From positions 13,438 through 77,437 of the forward strand of contig CAVYRL010000007.1 of the NCBI GenBank assembly GCA_963771025.1: 64,000 nt of DNA, read 5' to 3'. Below, piece by piece: positions 7,592-16,091 of the stretch (position 1 is its first letter; every line of letters starts with the position of its first letter). The notes under the pieces were generated by a model. The model saw nothing but the letters and a program-made list of their open reading frames with translations, searched no databases and was not told the DNA's origin. Source of the DNA: Miltoncostaea sp963771025. Its GTDB lineage: Bacteria; Actinomycetota; Thermoleophilia; Miltoncostaeales; Miltoncostaeaceae. The position numbers were made by a program, and so were the translations under genes.

Positions 7592-9090
7592 CCACACGCC
7601 CGACACGGGACGGCGCGGACTCGGCGGGAGGCCGCCCGGCCCGTCGCGACACCCGGTTCCTGCCCCTGCTGGCGGGCCCGGCGGGGACCGCCGCGATCCG
7701 CCGGGTGTTCTCGGTGGCCGTGCTGATCACGATCGACCTCACGGCCTGTTTCGCCGGCGTCTACCTGGCGCTGGCCATCAAGCTGATGGTGCAGGGGGAG
7801 GCGGTCAACTCCAGCGCGATCTGGGCCGTCGAGCAGAAGGCCCTGCCGATCGCCGCCACCACGATGATCCTGGTGTTCGCCAAGAACCGGCTGTACTCGT
7901 CGCGCGAGCAGCGCGGCGGCGCCGCGCGGCTGCTGTCGTCGGTGACGCTGGCGACGGTGATCGTGCTGGTGGTGGTGCTGGTGGCCGGGTGGCGCTTCGA
8001 CACCTACTACATCTTCTATTCGTCCTGGATCCTGGTGGGCGTGCTCGTGGTGGCCCTGCGCTCGAGCTACGACAGCGTCACCGCCCTGGTGCTGGACGCG
8101 CTGCACTTCGAGCGCCGGGTGCTGCTGGTGGGAACGCCGGCCCTGGTGGCGAGTATCGCGGCCAGCCTCGAGCGGTCGGAGAGCCGTCAGGGGGTGCCCT
8201 ACCGGGTGGTGGGACGCCAGGAGCTGACCCCCGGCATCGCGGACGACCGGGCCGAGGGCGGCGCGGCCGAGTTGCGCGCCGCCCTCGACCCGAACGCCGT
8301 GGACCAGGTGATCCTTGCCGGCTGGTCCGGAGAGGACGTCCCGGTACTGGAGCTGCTGGACGTCTGCCGCCGCCGCGGCATCCCGGTGCGGCTGGCGCCC
8401 ACGACGGCGGAGCTGCTCTCGCACTCGGTGCAGGCCGTTCCGGCCCCGGGGCTCCCGCTGTTCGAGCTCCGTCCACCGGTGCTGGGCGGAGCCGCCTTCT
8501 TCACCAAGCGGGTCTTCGACCTGGTCGTGGGGTCGTTGATCAGCCTGCTGGTGTCGCCGATCGTGCTCGTCGCCGTCATCGCGATCCTCCTGGAGGACGG
8601 TGGCCCGGTGATCCACCGCAGCCGCCGCGTGGGTGTGGAGGAGCACGAGTTCACCTGCTTCAAGCTGCGCACCATGCGCCAGGGCGCCGAGAGCGAGCAG
8701 CAGGCGCTGGAGTCGGCGAACGAGGCCGACGGGGCGATCTTCAAGATCCGCGATGACCCGCGCGTGACCCGGGTCGGTGGCATCCTGCGGCGCCTCTCGA
8801 TCGATGAGCTGCCCCAACTTTGGAACGTCCTGCGCGGCGAGATGTCGCTGGTCGGGCCGCGGCCCCTGCCGCTGCGCGACTACGAGCGCCTCGACGACCT
8901 CCACAAGAAGCGCTACCTGGTGCTTCCGGGCCTGACCGGCCTCTGGCAGGTGAGCGGGCGCAGCGCTCTCTCATTCGACGAGCTCGTGCGGCTCGACTTC
9001 TACTACATCGAAACCTGGTCGATTTGGCTCGACCTGACGATCATGGCGCGCACGATCCCGGTCGTGCTCGGGCGTCGGGGGGCGTACTGA
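7588..9090 (+). CDS. Polyprenyl-phosphate sugar phosphotransferase (WbaP/CpsE type)
   Basis: This 500-residue integral membrane protein has four predicted TM helices in residues 35-165, a CoA-binding-like middle domain (about 165-300), one further TM helix near residue 320, and a C-terminal bacterial sugar transferase domain. The signature motifs are present: FKLRTM, RRLSIDELPQLWNVL, SLVGPRPLPL and PGLTGLWQVSGRS. The family transfers a hexose-1-phosphate from a nucleotide sugar to undecaprenyl phosphate, the first step of exopolysaccharide repeat-unit synthesis. The gene begins a run with the coiled-coil protein and a glycosyltransferase, and may be coupled to a short leader ORF. Confidence 0.88.
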   Translation: MTTRPTRDGADSAGGRPARRDTRFLPLLAGPAGTAAIRRVFSVAVLITIDLTACFAGVYLALAIKLMVQGEAVNSSAIWAVEQKALPIAATTMILVFAKNRLYSSREQRGGAARLLSSVTLATVIVLVVVLVAGWRFDTYYIFYSSWILVGVLVVALRSSYDSVTALVLDALHFERRVLLVGTPALVASIAASLERSESRQGVPYRVVGRQELTPGIADDRAEGGAAELRAALDPNAVDQVILAGWSGEDVPVLELLDVCRRRGIPVRLAPTTAELLSHSVQAVPAPGLPLFELRPPVLGGAAFFTKRVFDLVVGSLISLLVSPIVLVAVIAILLEDGGPVIHRSRRVGVEEHEFTCFKLRTMRQGAESEQQALESANEADGAIFKIRDDPRVTRVGGILRRLSIDELPQLWNVLRGEMSLVGPRPLPLRDYERLDDLHKKRYLVLPGLTGLWQVSGRSALSFDELVRLDFYYIETWSIWLDLTIMARTIPVVLGRRGAY

Positions 9091-9392
9091 GCGACCCGGA
9101 CGAGGCCGGGGCGCCCACGGCCCCCGACCCCGACGAGTTGCTGGCCGAGCTGCAGCGCGCCGGCGGCCCGCCGCCGCTGCCGCCCCTGCGACTGGCCGAC
9201 CCGTCGCCCTCGGCGCGGCGCGGCCTGGCCGGTGGCGCCGTGTCGGCCGCACGGCGTGCGGTGGTGCGCCTGATCGCCCCGGCCCTGGCCGAGCTGCTCG
9301 GCCAGCTCGAGCGTGACCGGCACCGGCAGCGGGCGGAGATCGTGAGGCTCGAGCGACGGGTCGCCGAGCTGGAGCGCGAGCGGGGCGAGTGA
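9087..9392 (+). CDS. Small coiled-coil protein, probable CTG start
   Basis: A frame of about 101 residues follows the sugar transferase. It has a Pro-rich N-terminus, a mid segment ARRAVVRLIAPALAELLGQL, and a C-terminal heptad-like coiled coil (RHRQRAEIVRLERRVAELER). No ATG, GTG or TTG in frame lies close to the junction. A CTG at 9087 overlaps the preceding TGA (CTGA), mimicking the ATGA/GTGA couplings used elsewhere here, so it is the favoured start; TTG at 9138 is the alternative. It ends 4 bp before the next glycosyltransferase. It could scaffold the polysaccharide enzymes, but no family is recognised. Confidence 0.5.
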   Translation: MSDPDEAGAPTAPDPDELLAELQRAGGPPPLPPLRLADPSPSARRGLAGGAVSAARRAVVRLIAPALAELLGQLERDRHRQRAEIVRLERRVAELERERGE

Positions 9393-9396
9393 GCCG

Positions 9397-10578
9397 GTGA
9401 GGATCGCGTTCGTGGTCCAGCGGTTCGGCGAGGAGGTGGCGGGGGGCGCGGAGTCGCTCTGTCGCGCGACGGCTCACGCGCTGGCCGACCGGGGGGACGA
9501 GGTCGAGGTGTACACCACCACGGCGCGCGACTACCTCACGTGGGCGCCCCACTACGCCCCGGGCACGCAGGCCGACGGCGCGGTGACGGTGCACCGGTTC
9601 ACGGCAGACCGCCCCGACCCGGCGCGATCGGCCGAGCTGACGCGCAGCCTCTCGCTCGGGGTGGGCGGCGCGGCCGCCGAGGTGGCGTGGGCCCGGGCCC
9701 AGGGCCCCGTCGCGCCGGGGATGTTGCGCGCCCTGACCAACGCGCGGGAGCGCCACGAGGCGCTCGCCCTGTGGACCTATCTCTATGCGACGACACAGCT
9801 CGCGATGCCCCTCGCCCCCGAGCGGACCATCCTGGTGCCGCTGGCACACGACGAGCCGATGCTGCGCTTCGGCCTGAGTCGCGGCCTGGTGCGCATGGCG
9901 CGCGGCCTGGCCTTCATGACCCCCGAGGAGCGCCGGCTGGTCAACGACCTCCACGGCCTCGAGGGACACGAGCAGGAGATCGTCGGCGCCGGCATCGCAC
10001 CGGCGCCGCCCGGCGAGGGAGCGCGGGCCCGGACGGCGATCGACCTGCCGGACCGGTTCGCGCTGTACCTCGGCCGCCTGGACCCGGCAAAGGGCCTCGA
10101 CGCCCTGGTGCGTGCCCACGGGCGCTACCGCGCCGGCGGCGGATCGCTCGGCCTGGTGCTCGCGGGACGGCCCACGGTGCAGATGCGCCTTCCCGATTGG
10201 GTCCGCACGACAGGGTTCGTCGATGCCGCGACGCGCGGCGACCTGTTGGACGCGTCTGAGGTCGTGGTGCTGCCCTCTCCGCACGAGAGCCTCTCGCTGG
10301 TCGCGCTCGAGGCCTGGCGGGCCCGCCGGCCGACGCTGGCGATCGGCCACTCCGAGGTGCTGGCAGGCCAGACCGCGCGGTCGGGCGGGGGACTGCTGTA
10401 TCTGGATGCGGCCGGCTACGAGCGCCAGCTGCGCCGCCTCGGCGGGGACCGCGCGCTGCGCGACCGGATGGGCGCCGCGGGGCACGAATGGACCGCCGAC
10501 CACACCTGGGACGCCTGCGCCTCCCGGTGGAGCGACCTGCTCGACCGTGTGCGCGTCCCGCTCCGCCCGGGCCGGTGA
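9397..10578 (+). CDS. Glycosyltransferase, group 1 (GT4-like)
   Basis: This 393-residue GT-B protein starts at GTG 9397 (MRIAFVVQRFGEEVAGGAES, with the glycine-rich acceptor loop). The C-terminal half has LYLGRLDPAKGLDALV (nucleotide-sugar domain entry) and PSPHESLSLVALEAWRARRP, equivalent to the EX7E motif. It is the last gene of the sugar-transferase run and is followed by a strong hairpin. It likely adds a sugar to the polyprenyl-linked glycan started by the enzyme at 7588-9090. Donor and linkage are unknown. Confidence 0.8.
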   Translation: MRIAFVVQRFGEEVAGGAESLCRATAHALADRGDEVEVYTTTARDYLTWAPHYAPGTQADGAVTVHRFTADRPDPARSAELTRSLSLGVGGAAAEVAWARAQGPVAPGMLRALTNARERHEALALWTYLYATTQLAMPLAPERTILVPLAHDEPMLRFGLSRGLVRMARGLAFMTPEERRLVNDLHGLEGHEQEIVGAGIAPAPPGEGARARTAIDLPDRFALYLGRLDPAKGLDALVRAHGRYRAGGGSLGLVLAGRPTVQMRLPDWVRTTGFVDAATRGDLLDASEVVVLPSPHESLSLVALEAWRARRPTLAIGHSEVLAGQTARSGGGLLYLDAAGYERQLRRLGGDRALRDRMGAAGHEWTADHTWDACASRWSDLLDRVRVPLRPGR

Positions 10579-10646
10579 CGCCGGTCGTCCTCTGCCCGTC
10601 GCGCAGGTTCGACCGGACGAGCAGCGCCCGTGAACCGCCCGCAGAA

Positions 10647-10687
10647 CGCAGGCGGCCCCGTCCATCTGAGGGACGGGGCCGCCTGCG
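10647..10687. terminator. Bidirectional hairpin terminator
   Basis: A perfect 17-bp inverted repeat (arms 10647-10663 and 10671-10687, 7-nt loop) lies between two convergent genes, the glycosyltransferase and glnA type III. There is no long T-run on either side, as is common in high-GC actinobacteria. Confidence 0.75.
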
Positions 10688-10713
10688 GGCTGTGCGGATC
10701 TGTCGCCGGATCG

Positions 10714-12876
10714 CTACCGGATGAGCAGCATCTCCGAGTACTTCGGCAGCGGCCAGAGGTCGTCGGCCACGGTCCGCTCCATGACGTCGGCCACCTTGCG
10801 CACGTCGAGCAGCGCGGGGAGGACCACGTCGTGCATGTAGGTGGCCTCCTTCTCGATGGTGTCGTCGTCGTGGATCAGGTTCACCTTCTGGAGGTTCTTG
10901 ATCGCCGAGTCGAGCTCGTTGACGAGCCCGGTGACCTCCTTGGCGAGCACGGTCAGGCCGGCCGCCTTGAGCTCGGCGATGTACCGCACGCCCGCCGGCA
11001 GGATCATCGTCGCTGCGATGTCCGCACCGGTCTCGGCCTCGGTGTTGGTGACGATGACGTACTGCTCGAGGCCCACCTCGTAGCGCGCGTGCAGCTCGCG
11101 CTCGTCGAGCACCCCGTAGTTGCTGAAGACCGAGACGGACTCCTTGGTGATCAGCTGCGGAAGCGCCTCGGGCGTCGAGGGCAGGTTGAGGAGGCCGCGC
11201 TTCTTGGCCTCCTCGTGCCACTCCTCCGAGTAGCCGTTGCCGTCGAAGACGACCCTCTTGGCGTTCTTGTAGACCTTCTGGATGACCGGGGGCAGCGCCT
11301 CGGCGAAGGACTTGCCGGCCTTCTTGCCCTTGGGGGCCATCGCGAGCTCGAGGTCCTCGCAGAGCGAGTCGATGGCCTCTGCCACGACCGTGTTGAGCAC
11401 GGTGTTGGCGAGGCTCGGGGACTGACTCGAGCCGAGCGCGCGGAACTCGAACCGGTTGCCGGTGAAAGCGAACGGGCTCGTCCGGTTGCGATCGCCGGCG
11501 TCCTTCGGCAGCGTCGGGAGCACCGGGGTGCCGAGCGCCATCATCTGCGCGGCGGTGCTGGACCCGACCTTGCCCTTCTCGATCGCGTCGTAGACGCTCT
11601 CGAGCTCCTTGCCGAGGAAGATCGAGATGATCGCGGGCGGCGCCTCGTTCGCGCCGAGGCGGTGGTCCTGACCCGCGCCGGCGACGGTCGCCCGCAGCAG
11701 GCCCTGGTACTTGTAGACCGCCGAGATGACGGCGGTGCAGAAGAAGAGGAACTGCAGGTTGGTGTGCGGCGACGACCCCGGGTTCATCAGGTTGGAGCCG
11801 GTGTCGGTGCTCATCGACCAGTTGTTGTGCTTGCCCGACCCGTTGACGCCGGCGAACGGCTTCTCGTGGAGCAGGCAGACCATGTCGTAGCGGCGCGCCA
11901 CGTTCTTGAGCACCTGCATGGCCAGCTGCTGGTGGTCGGTGCCGACGTTGGAGTTCTCGAAGATCGGCGCCAGCTCGAACTGACCCGGGGCCACCTCGTT
12001 GTGGCGGGTCTTGATCGGCACACCGAGCTTGAAGAGCTCCTTCTCGCTCTCGAGCATGAAGGCGAGCACCCGCTCCGGGATCGACCCGAAGTAGTGGTCG
12101 TCGAGCTCCTGGCCCTTGGCCGGCTTGGCGCCGAACAGGGTGCGCCCGGTGCTGACGAGGTCGGGGCGCTCGAAGAAGAACTGCTCGTCGATCAGGAAGT
12201 ACTCCTGCTCGGGCCCGATCGTCGTGAACACGTGCTGCGTCGCGGTGTCGCCCATCAGGCGCAGGGCGCGCACGGCCGACTTGGAGAGGGCCTCCATCGA
12301 CCGGAGCAGCGGGATCTTGGCGTCGAGGGCCTCACCGGTCCACGACGCGAACGCCGTCGGGATGCAGAGGTGGCTCCCGTTGGGGTTCTCGAGGATGAAG
12401 GCGGGGCTGGTCGGGTCCCAGGCGGTGTAGCCGCGGGCCTCGAAGGTGACGCGGATGCCGCCGGACGGGAAGCTCGACGCGTCCGGCTCGCCCTTCACCA
12501 GTTCCTTGCCGGAGAACTCGGCGAGTGCCGTGCCGTCGCCCACCGGGCTGAAGAACGAGTCGTGCTTCTCGGCGGTGGACCCGGTCAGCGGCTGGAACCA
12601 GTGGCTGTAGTGGGTCGCGCCCTTCTCGAGAGCCCAGTCCTTCATGGCGGCGGCGACCTGATCGGCGAGCGTCGCGTCGAGCGGCTCCCCGCGATCGATC
12701 GTTGCCTGGAGCTTCTTGAAAACGTCCTTCGGCAGCCGCTGGCGCTGTGCAACGGTTCCGAACACGTTCTCGGCGAAGTGGATCGCGCCGGGGAAGCTCA
12801 GGTCGCTCACACCGGTCGCGGTGCCATTGGGGCTCCACTGGGCGGCGAGCACGTTCTTCTGTCGGGATCTCGGCAT
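10714..12876 (-). CDS. glnN: Glutamine synthetase type III
   Basis: This 720-residue enzyme has the length and order of GSIII, much longer than GSI (about 470). It has the N-terminal segment (ENVFGTVAQRQRLPKDVFKKL), then FSPVGDGTALAEFSGKEL, the ATP/Mg region GPEQEYFLIDEQFFFERPDL, the glutamate-binding HNEVAPGQFELAPIFEN, KPFAGVNGSGKHNNWSM and RLGANEAPPAIISIFLG. It condenses ammonium and glutamate with ATP in the cytosol. A ribosome-binding AAGGAGG precedes the ATG. It is divergent from a PucR-type regulator, which may control it, and ends against a shared terminator. Confidence 0.93.
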   Translation of the reverse strand: MPRSRQKNVLAAQWSPNGTATGVSDLSFPGAIHFAENVFGTVAQRQRLPKDVFKKLQATIDRGEPLDATLADQVAAAMKDWALEKGATHYSHWFQPLTGSTAEKHDSFFSPVGDGTALAEFSGKELVKGEPDASSFPSGGIRVTFEARGYTAWDPTSPAFILENPNGSHLCIPTAFASWTGEALDAKIPLLRSMEALSKSAVRALRLMGDTATQHVFTTIGPEQEYFLIDEQFFFERPDLVSTGRTLFGAKPAKGQELDDHYFGSIPERVLAFMLESEKELFKLGVPIKTRHNEVAPGQFELAPIFENSNVGTDHQQLAMQVLKNVARRYDMVCLLHEKPFAGVNGSGKHNNWSMSTDTGSNLMNPGSSPHTNLQFLFFCTAVISAVYKYQGLLRATVAGAGQDHRLGANEAPPAIISIFLGKELESVYDAIEKGKVGSSTAAQMMALGTPVLPTLPKDAGDRNRTSPFAFTGNRFEFRALGSSQSPSLANTVLNTVVAEAIDSLCEDLELAMAPKGKKAGKSFAEALPPVIQKVYKNAKRVVFDGNGYSEEWHEEAKKRGLLNLPSTPEALPQLITKESVSVFSNYGVLDERELHARYEVGLEQYVIVTNTEAETGADIAATMILPAGVRYIAELKAAGLTVLAKEVTGLVNELDSAIKNLQKVNLIHDDDTIEKEATYMHDVVLPALLDVRKVADVMERTVADDLWPLPKYSEMLLIR

Positions 12877-13021
12877 GACGCGGGGGGCCCTCCTTGTCTG
12901 GGCTCAGGCAGCGCCGGATTGTACGACGTCAACGAGAACCCGCGCTTTGTGGCGGGGGGCCAAACGCCGAAGCGCATCTTTCGCCCTGTGGACAAACACA
13001 CGCCCGGGAGGAGCGGTCGCC

Positions 13022-14695
13022 TTGAAACCGACCTCTCATCCGCCCATTGTCTTGGCGGTGACGACACACGCGACCGCCACGGCGGCGGATGACCGGGCGC
13101 TGCTTTCGCATCTGATCGCCATTCCCGCGCTGGCAGGCGCCCGCATCGTCCCCCGCTCCGCCCCTCTCGACGTGCCCATCTCGGCGCTCGTGCTGGCCGA
13201 CGCGGACGCCCCGCACGAGCAGGGCGCGCTGGTCGCGTGCCCGGGCGCGCCGCCGCGCGAGCCGCCGCCCGGGTGTGCCGCGGTGGTCTGCCGCACGGCG
13301 CCATCGGATGACCTCGGCGTACCGGCGATCGTGCTCCCGGCCACGGCGCCATGGGGCATCGTCATCGCCGAGCTGGTGGGCGCCATCGCCGGTGGTCCCA
13401 CCCAGGCCGCGGCGGCCGCGGCGCGCGGCGCCCTGCGGGCGCCGCTCATCGAGGGACACGGCCACCCGGGCCTGGCCGCGGCGGCCAACGACCTGCTGCA
13501 CGTACCGGTGGCGATCCTCGACGAGTACCTCGACCAGCGTGGATCGGCCGGGCTCTCGGCCGACGACGAGGCCTTTCTCGAGGCGGCCATCCTGCGCGCG
13601 CGCGGTCATGGCCCGGCGTCCATCGTCGGGCCGTTCGTCGAGGAGGAGATGCCCGGCATCAGCCGCTCGCTGGTGACCAGCGGTGGTGCGGTGATCGGCG
13701 TGCTGGTGGTCTGGGCCCCCTGGCCGCTCGCCCCGGCGCCGGGGGCGGTGATCGAGGAGCTCGCCGAGGCGGTGGCCCTCGAGCGGGCCCGCGAGGAGGT
13801 GCGCACCGAGACCGAGTCGCGCCTGCGCGGCGACCTGATCGACGAGCTGATGGCCGGCGAGGTGGTGAGCCGCGAGTCGCTGGTGCGCCGCGCCCGGCAC
13901 CTGGGCGCGGATCTCTCCGGCGGCGCCGTCGCGCTGATCGGAAAGCTCCAGGACCCCCACACCGAGGGCCGCATCATCACCGACCCCCGCCTGGTGCGGC
14001 GGTTCCTGCAACAGGCGCGCGCGGCGATGGATCTGCACTGGCCGCGTGCCCTGGTGGACTGGAACGAGGGGCGGCTGCTGGCGCTGCTGCCGCCGGCCCC
14101 GGCGGGCGGCGGCGATCCGTCCCGCGAGGAGATCGAGGCCCAGGCCTCCACGCTCGGCAAGCGTCTGCTGGCCGCCACCCGCGAAACGGTGCCCGGCCTC
14201 GCGTTGACACTCGCGCTGTCGCGTTTCACCCTCGAGCCCGAGCGGCTGGGCGTGGCTCTCGACGAGGCCCGCCTGGCGCTGTCGATCGGCGAGCGGCTGG
14301 GCCGCGCCGGCGAGGTGGTCACCTTCGAGGAGACCGGCACCTACAAGCTGCTCTTCCACATCTTCGCCGACCGCCCGGAGGAGCTGATCTCGTTCTACGA
14401 GCAGACGATCGCGCCGCTGGTGCGGTACGACGAGCAGTACCAGACCGAACTGGTGGGCACGCTCTCCACGTACCTCGGGCACGACTGCAACCTGGCGGCC
14501 ACGGCCAGCACGCTCTACACGCACCGGCACACGGTGCGATACCGCCTGGACCGGATCGCCGAGCTCTCGGGGCTCGACATCGCCAAGACCGACGACCGCG
14601 AAAAGCTCTCCCTCGGCCTCAAGGCCATGCGCCTGCTGGGGCGTCGCGTCTCGACCGTCACCCAGAAGCCGAAGCGCCGCGCCGCGGCGAGCTGA
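13022..14695 (+). CDS. PucR/CdaR-type transcriptional regulator
   Basis: TTG at 13022 is preferred because GGAGGAG lies about 9 nt upstream; GTG at 13058 is the alternative. The 557-residue protein has an N-terminal sensory region with a GAF-like middle part (about 160-270), a GGDEF-like degenerate domain (about 285-420), and a C-terminal PucR helix-turn-helix. The last contains GTLSTYLGHDCNLAATAS and THRHTVRYRLDRIAELSGLD. Such regulators sense metabolites of nitrogen or purine metabolism. Divergence from GSIII across 145 bp suggests control of glutamine synthetase. The 3' end overlaps the convergent aminotransferase gene by 38 bp. Confidence 0.8.
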   Translation: MKPTSHPPIVLAVTTHATATAADDRALLSHLIAIPALAGARIVPRSAPLDVPISALVLADADAPHEQGALVACPGAPPREPPPGCAAVVCRTAPSDDLGVPAIVLPATAPWGIVIAELVGAIAGGPTQAAAAAARGALRAPLIEGHGHPGLAAAANDLLHVPVAILDEYLDQRGSAGLSADDEAFLEAAILRARGHGPASIVGPFVEEEMPGISRSLVTSGGAVIGVLVVWAPWPLAPAPGAVIEELAEAVALERAREEVRTETESRLRGDLIDELMAGEVVSRESLVRRARHLGADLSGGAVALIGKLQDPHTEGRIITDPRLVRRFLQQARAAMDLHWPRALVDWNEGRLLALLPPAPAGGGDPSREEIEAQASTLGKRLLAATRETVPGLALTLALSRFTLEPERLGVALDEARLALSIGERLGRAGEVVTFEETGTYKLLFHIFADRPEELISFYEQTIAPLVRYDEQYQTELVGTLSTYLGHDCNLAATASTLYTHRHTVRYRLDRIAELSGLDIAKTDDREKLSLGLKAMRLLGRRVSTVTQKPKRRAAAS

Positions 14696-15473
14696 GCTCC
14701 TCCCGCAGCAGCGCGTGAATCCGGTGGGCGACCGGGCCCGGTGATCCATCGCCCACCGGGACGCCGTCCACCTCGACCACCGCCATGGCCCCGCGCAGCG
14801 CGTTGGTGAGCACGATCTCGCCGGCGCTCCTCCAGGCCGACTCGTCGCAGACCTCCTCCGCGACGGTGAGGCCCTCCAGGACGAGCGCCCGGGCGATGCC
14901 CGGGAGCAGGCCCATGGCCGGAGCCGTGGTCGGCCGCCCGTCGACCACGCAGAACACGCTCGTGGTGGCCGCCTCGCCCAGCCGCCCCGCGCCGTCCAGC
15001 AACAGCGCGTGCTGCGCCCCGGCGCTCACCGCCTGGCGCTGGGCGCGACGGAAGCCCGCGTAGGACAGGGTCTTGTGCTCCGCAGTCGTGAGACCCGGCT
15101 GCCAGGCGCCCCGCACCGCGAGCGCGCGCACGGCCGGCGGGTCGGCGTCGAGGGGTTCCACAAACGCCCCCTCCACCAGGAGCGTCGGGCGCGGCGTGGC
15201 GGTGAGCCGGACCCGTCCGGGGCCTCGGCCCAGCGCCGCGACCACCGCTTCAACGCCCTCCTCCATCGCCCGTGGGGCCGGCATGGACGACAGCCCGAGG
15301 ACCCGCGCGGAGCGCGCGAGGCGATCGAGGTGCCGGCCCAGCAGAGGCACGCCTCCGCCCTCGGCCCGCATCGTCTCGAACAGGCCCTCGCCCCAGCGCA
15401 CGCCGGGGTCGTCGATGGAAAGGGCCGCCGTGCCGGGCTCGACCAGGGCGCCGTCCAGCCACACCACCCTCAT
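14658..15473 (-). CDS. Class IV PLP aminotransferase (PabC/IlvE-like)
   Basis: Starting at ATG 15473 gives 271 residues, close to 4-amino-4-deoxychorismate lyase length (a GTG at 15488 would add five residues). The fold-type IV signatures are present: IDDPGVRWGEGLFETMRAEG, the PLP lysine in TAEHKTLSYAGFRRAQR, and LGEAATTSVFCVVDG followed by GLLPGIARALVLE. It either releases pyruvate from aminodeoxychorismate for folate synthesis or acts on branched-chain or D-amino acids; the sequence alone does not settle this. It is convergent with the PucR gene and overlaps its last 38 bp. Confidence 0.8.
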   Translation of the reverse strand: MRVVWLDGALVEPGTAALSIDDPGVRWGEGLFETMRAEGGGVPLLGRHLDRLARSARVLGLSSMPAPRAMEEGVEAVVAALGRGPGRVRLTATPRPTLLVEGAFVEPLDADPPAVRALAVRGAWQPGLTTAEHKTLSYAGFRRAQRQAVSAGAQHALLLDGAGRLGEAATTSVFCVVDGRPTTAPAMGLLPGIARALVLEGLTVAEEVCDESAWRSAGEIVLTNALRGAMAVVEVDGVPVGDGSPGPVAHRIHALLREELSSPRRGASASG

Positions 15474-15594
15474 GCGCGGGCGGCCCACGGAGCGGGGTGG
15501 AGGTGTGTGAGAATGGCCGGAGAGTGTTCCCCGGCCGAAGGAGTCGCCCCGTGCCGCACGCGGATGACGCTAGCAAGGCACTGGACGGAGCAGC

Positions 15595-16080
15595 ATGAGG
15601 CAGACGATCGCGTTCCAGGCGACCGGCTTCGATTGCTCGCCTGTCCAGGTCGAGATCGACGAGAACGGCGAGCCTCCGGATCCCGACGCGCTCCCGGTGG
15701 CCCTGCTGGCCTTTGAGAGCGGTCCGAACGTGGTGCTGACGCTGCCGCTCGCGACCAGCGACGCCGAGAACATGATGAACGCCTTCACCCAGGCCGAGCC
15801 GTACCGCCAGGAGATCCCGGATGCGGGCGACTGGGAGCCCCAGCCCTCCGGCCTGCCCGAGGGCCTGTTCTGGGCGCTGCAGCCGACCGTGGTGGGCGTG
15901 TCCGTGACACCGCCCCAGCAGACGGCGGACGGGCTCGTGCCCCACTGGACCCTGGCCTTCGACGATGAGGACGGGAGCCAGGTGCAGATCGCGGTCAGCG
16001 ACCCGATGTGCGTCCAAATCGTACGCGCGCTGGCGGGAGTCGCGCACGGCGAGACGGACACCCTGGAGAGCGAGGACTAG
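15595..16080 (+). CDS. Acidic protein of unknown function
   Basis: This 161-residue acidic cytosolic protein has no signal peptide or TM segment. GGAGC lies a few nt before the ATG. It is predicted to be mostly beta-strand (FQATGFDCSPVQVEIDENGE, VVLTLPLATSDAENMMNAF, GLVPHWTLAFDDEDGSQVQI) and has only two cysteines. It is followed after 11 bp by the ATP-grasp gene, so the two are likely one operon. No family was recognised. Confidence 0.6.
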   Translation: MRQTIAFQATGFDCSPVQVEIDENGEPPDPDALPVALLAFESGPNVVLTLPLATSDAENMMNAFTQAEPYRQEIPDAGDWEPQPSGLPEGLFWALQPTVVGVSVTPPQQTADGLVPHWTLAFDDEDGSQVQIAVSDPMCVQIVRALAGVAHGETDTLESED

Positions 16081-16091
16081 CGCGCGGCGCC

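Noticed and set aside
10630..13092. An 820-codon plus-strand frame
   Set aside because: It is antisense to glutamine synthetase III and has no family features.
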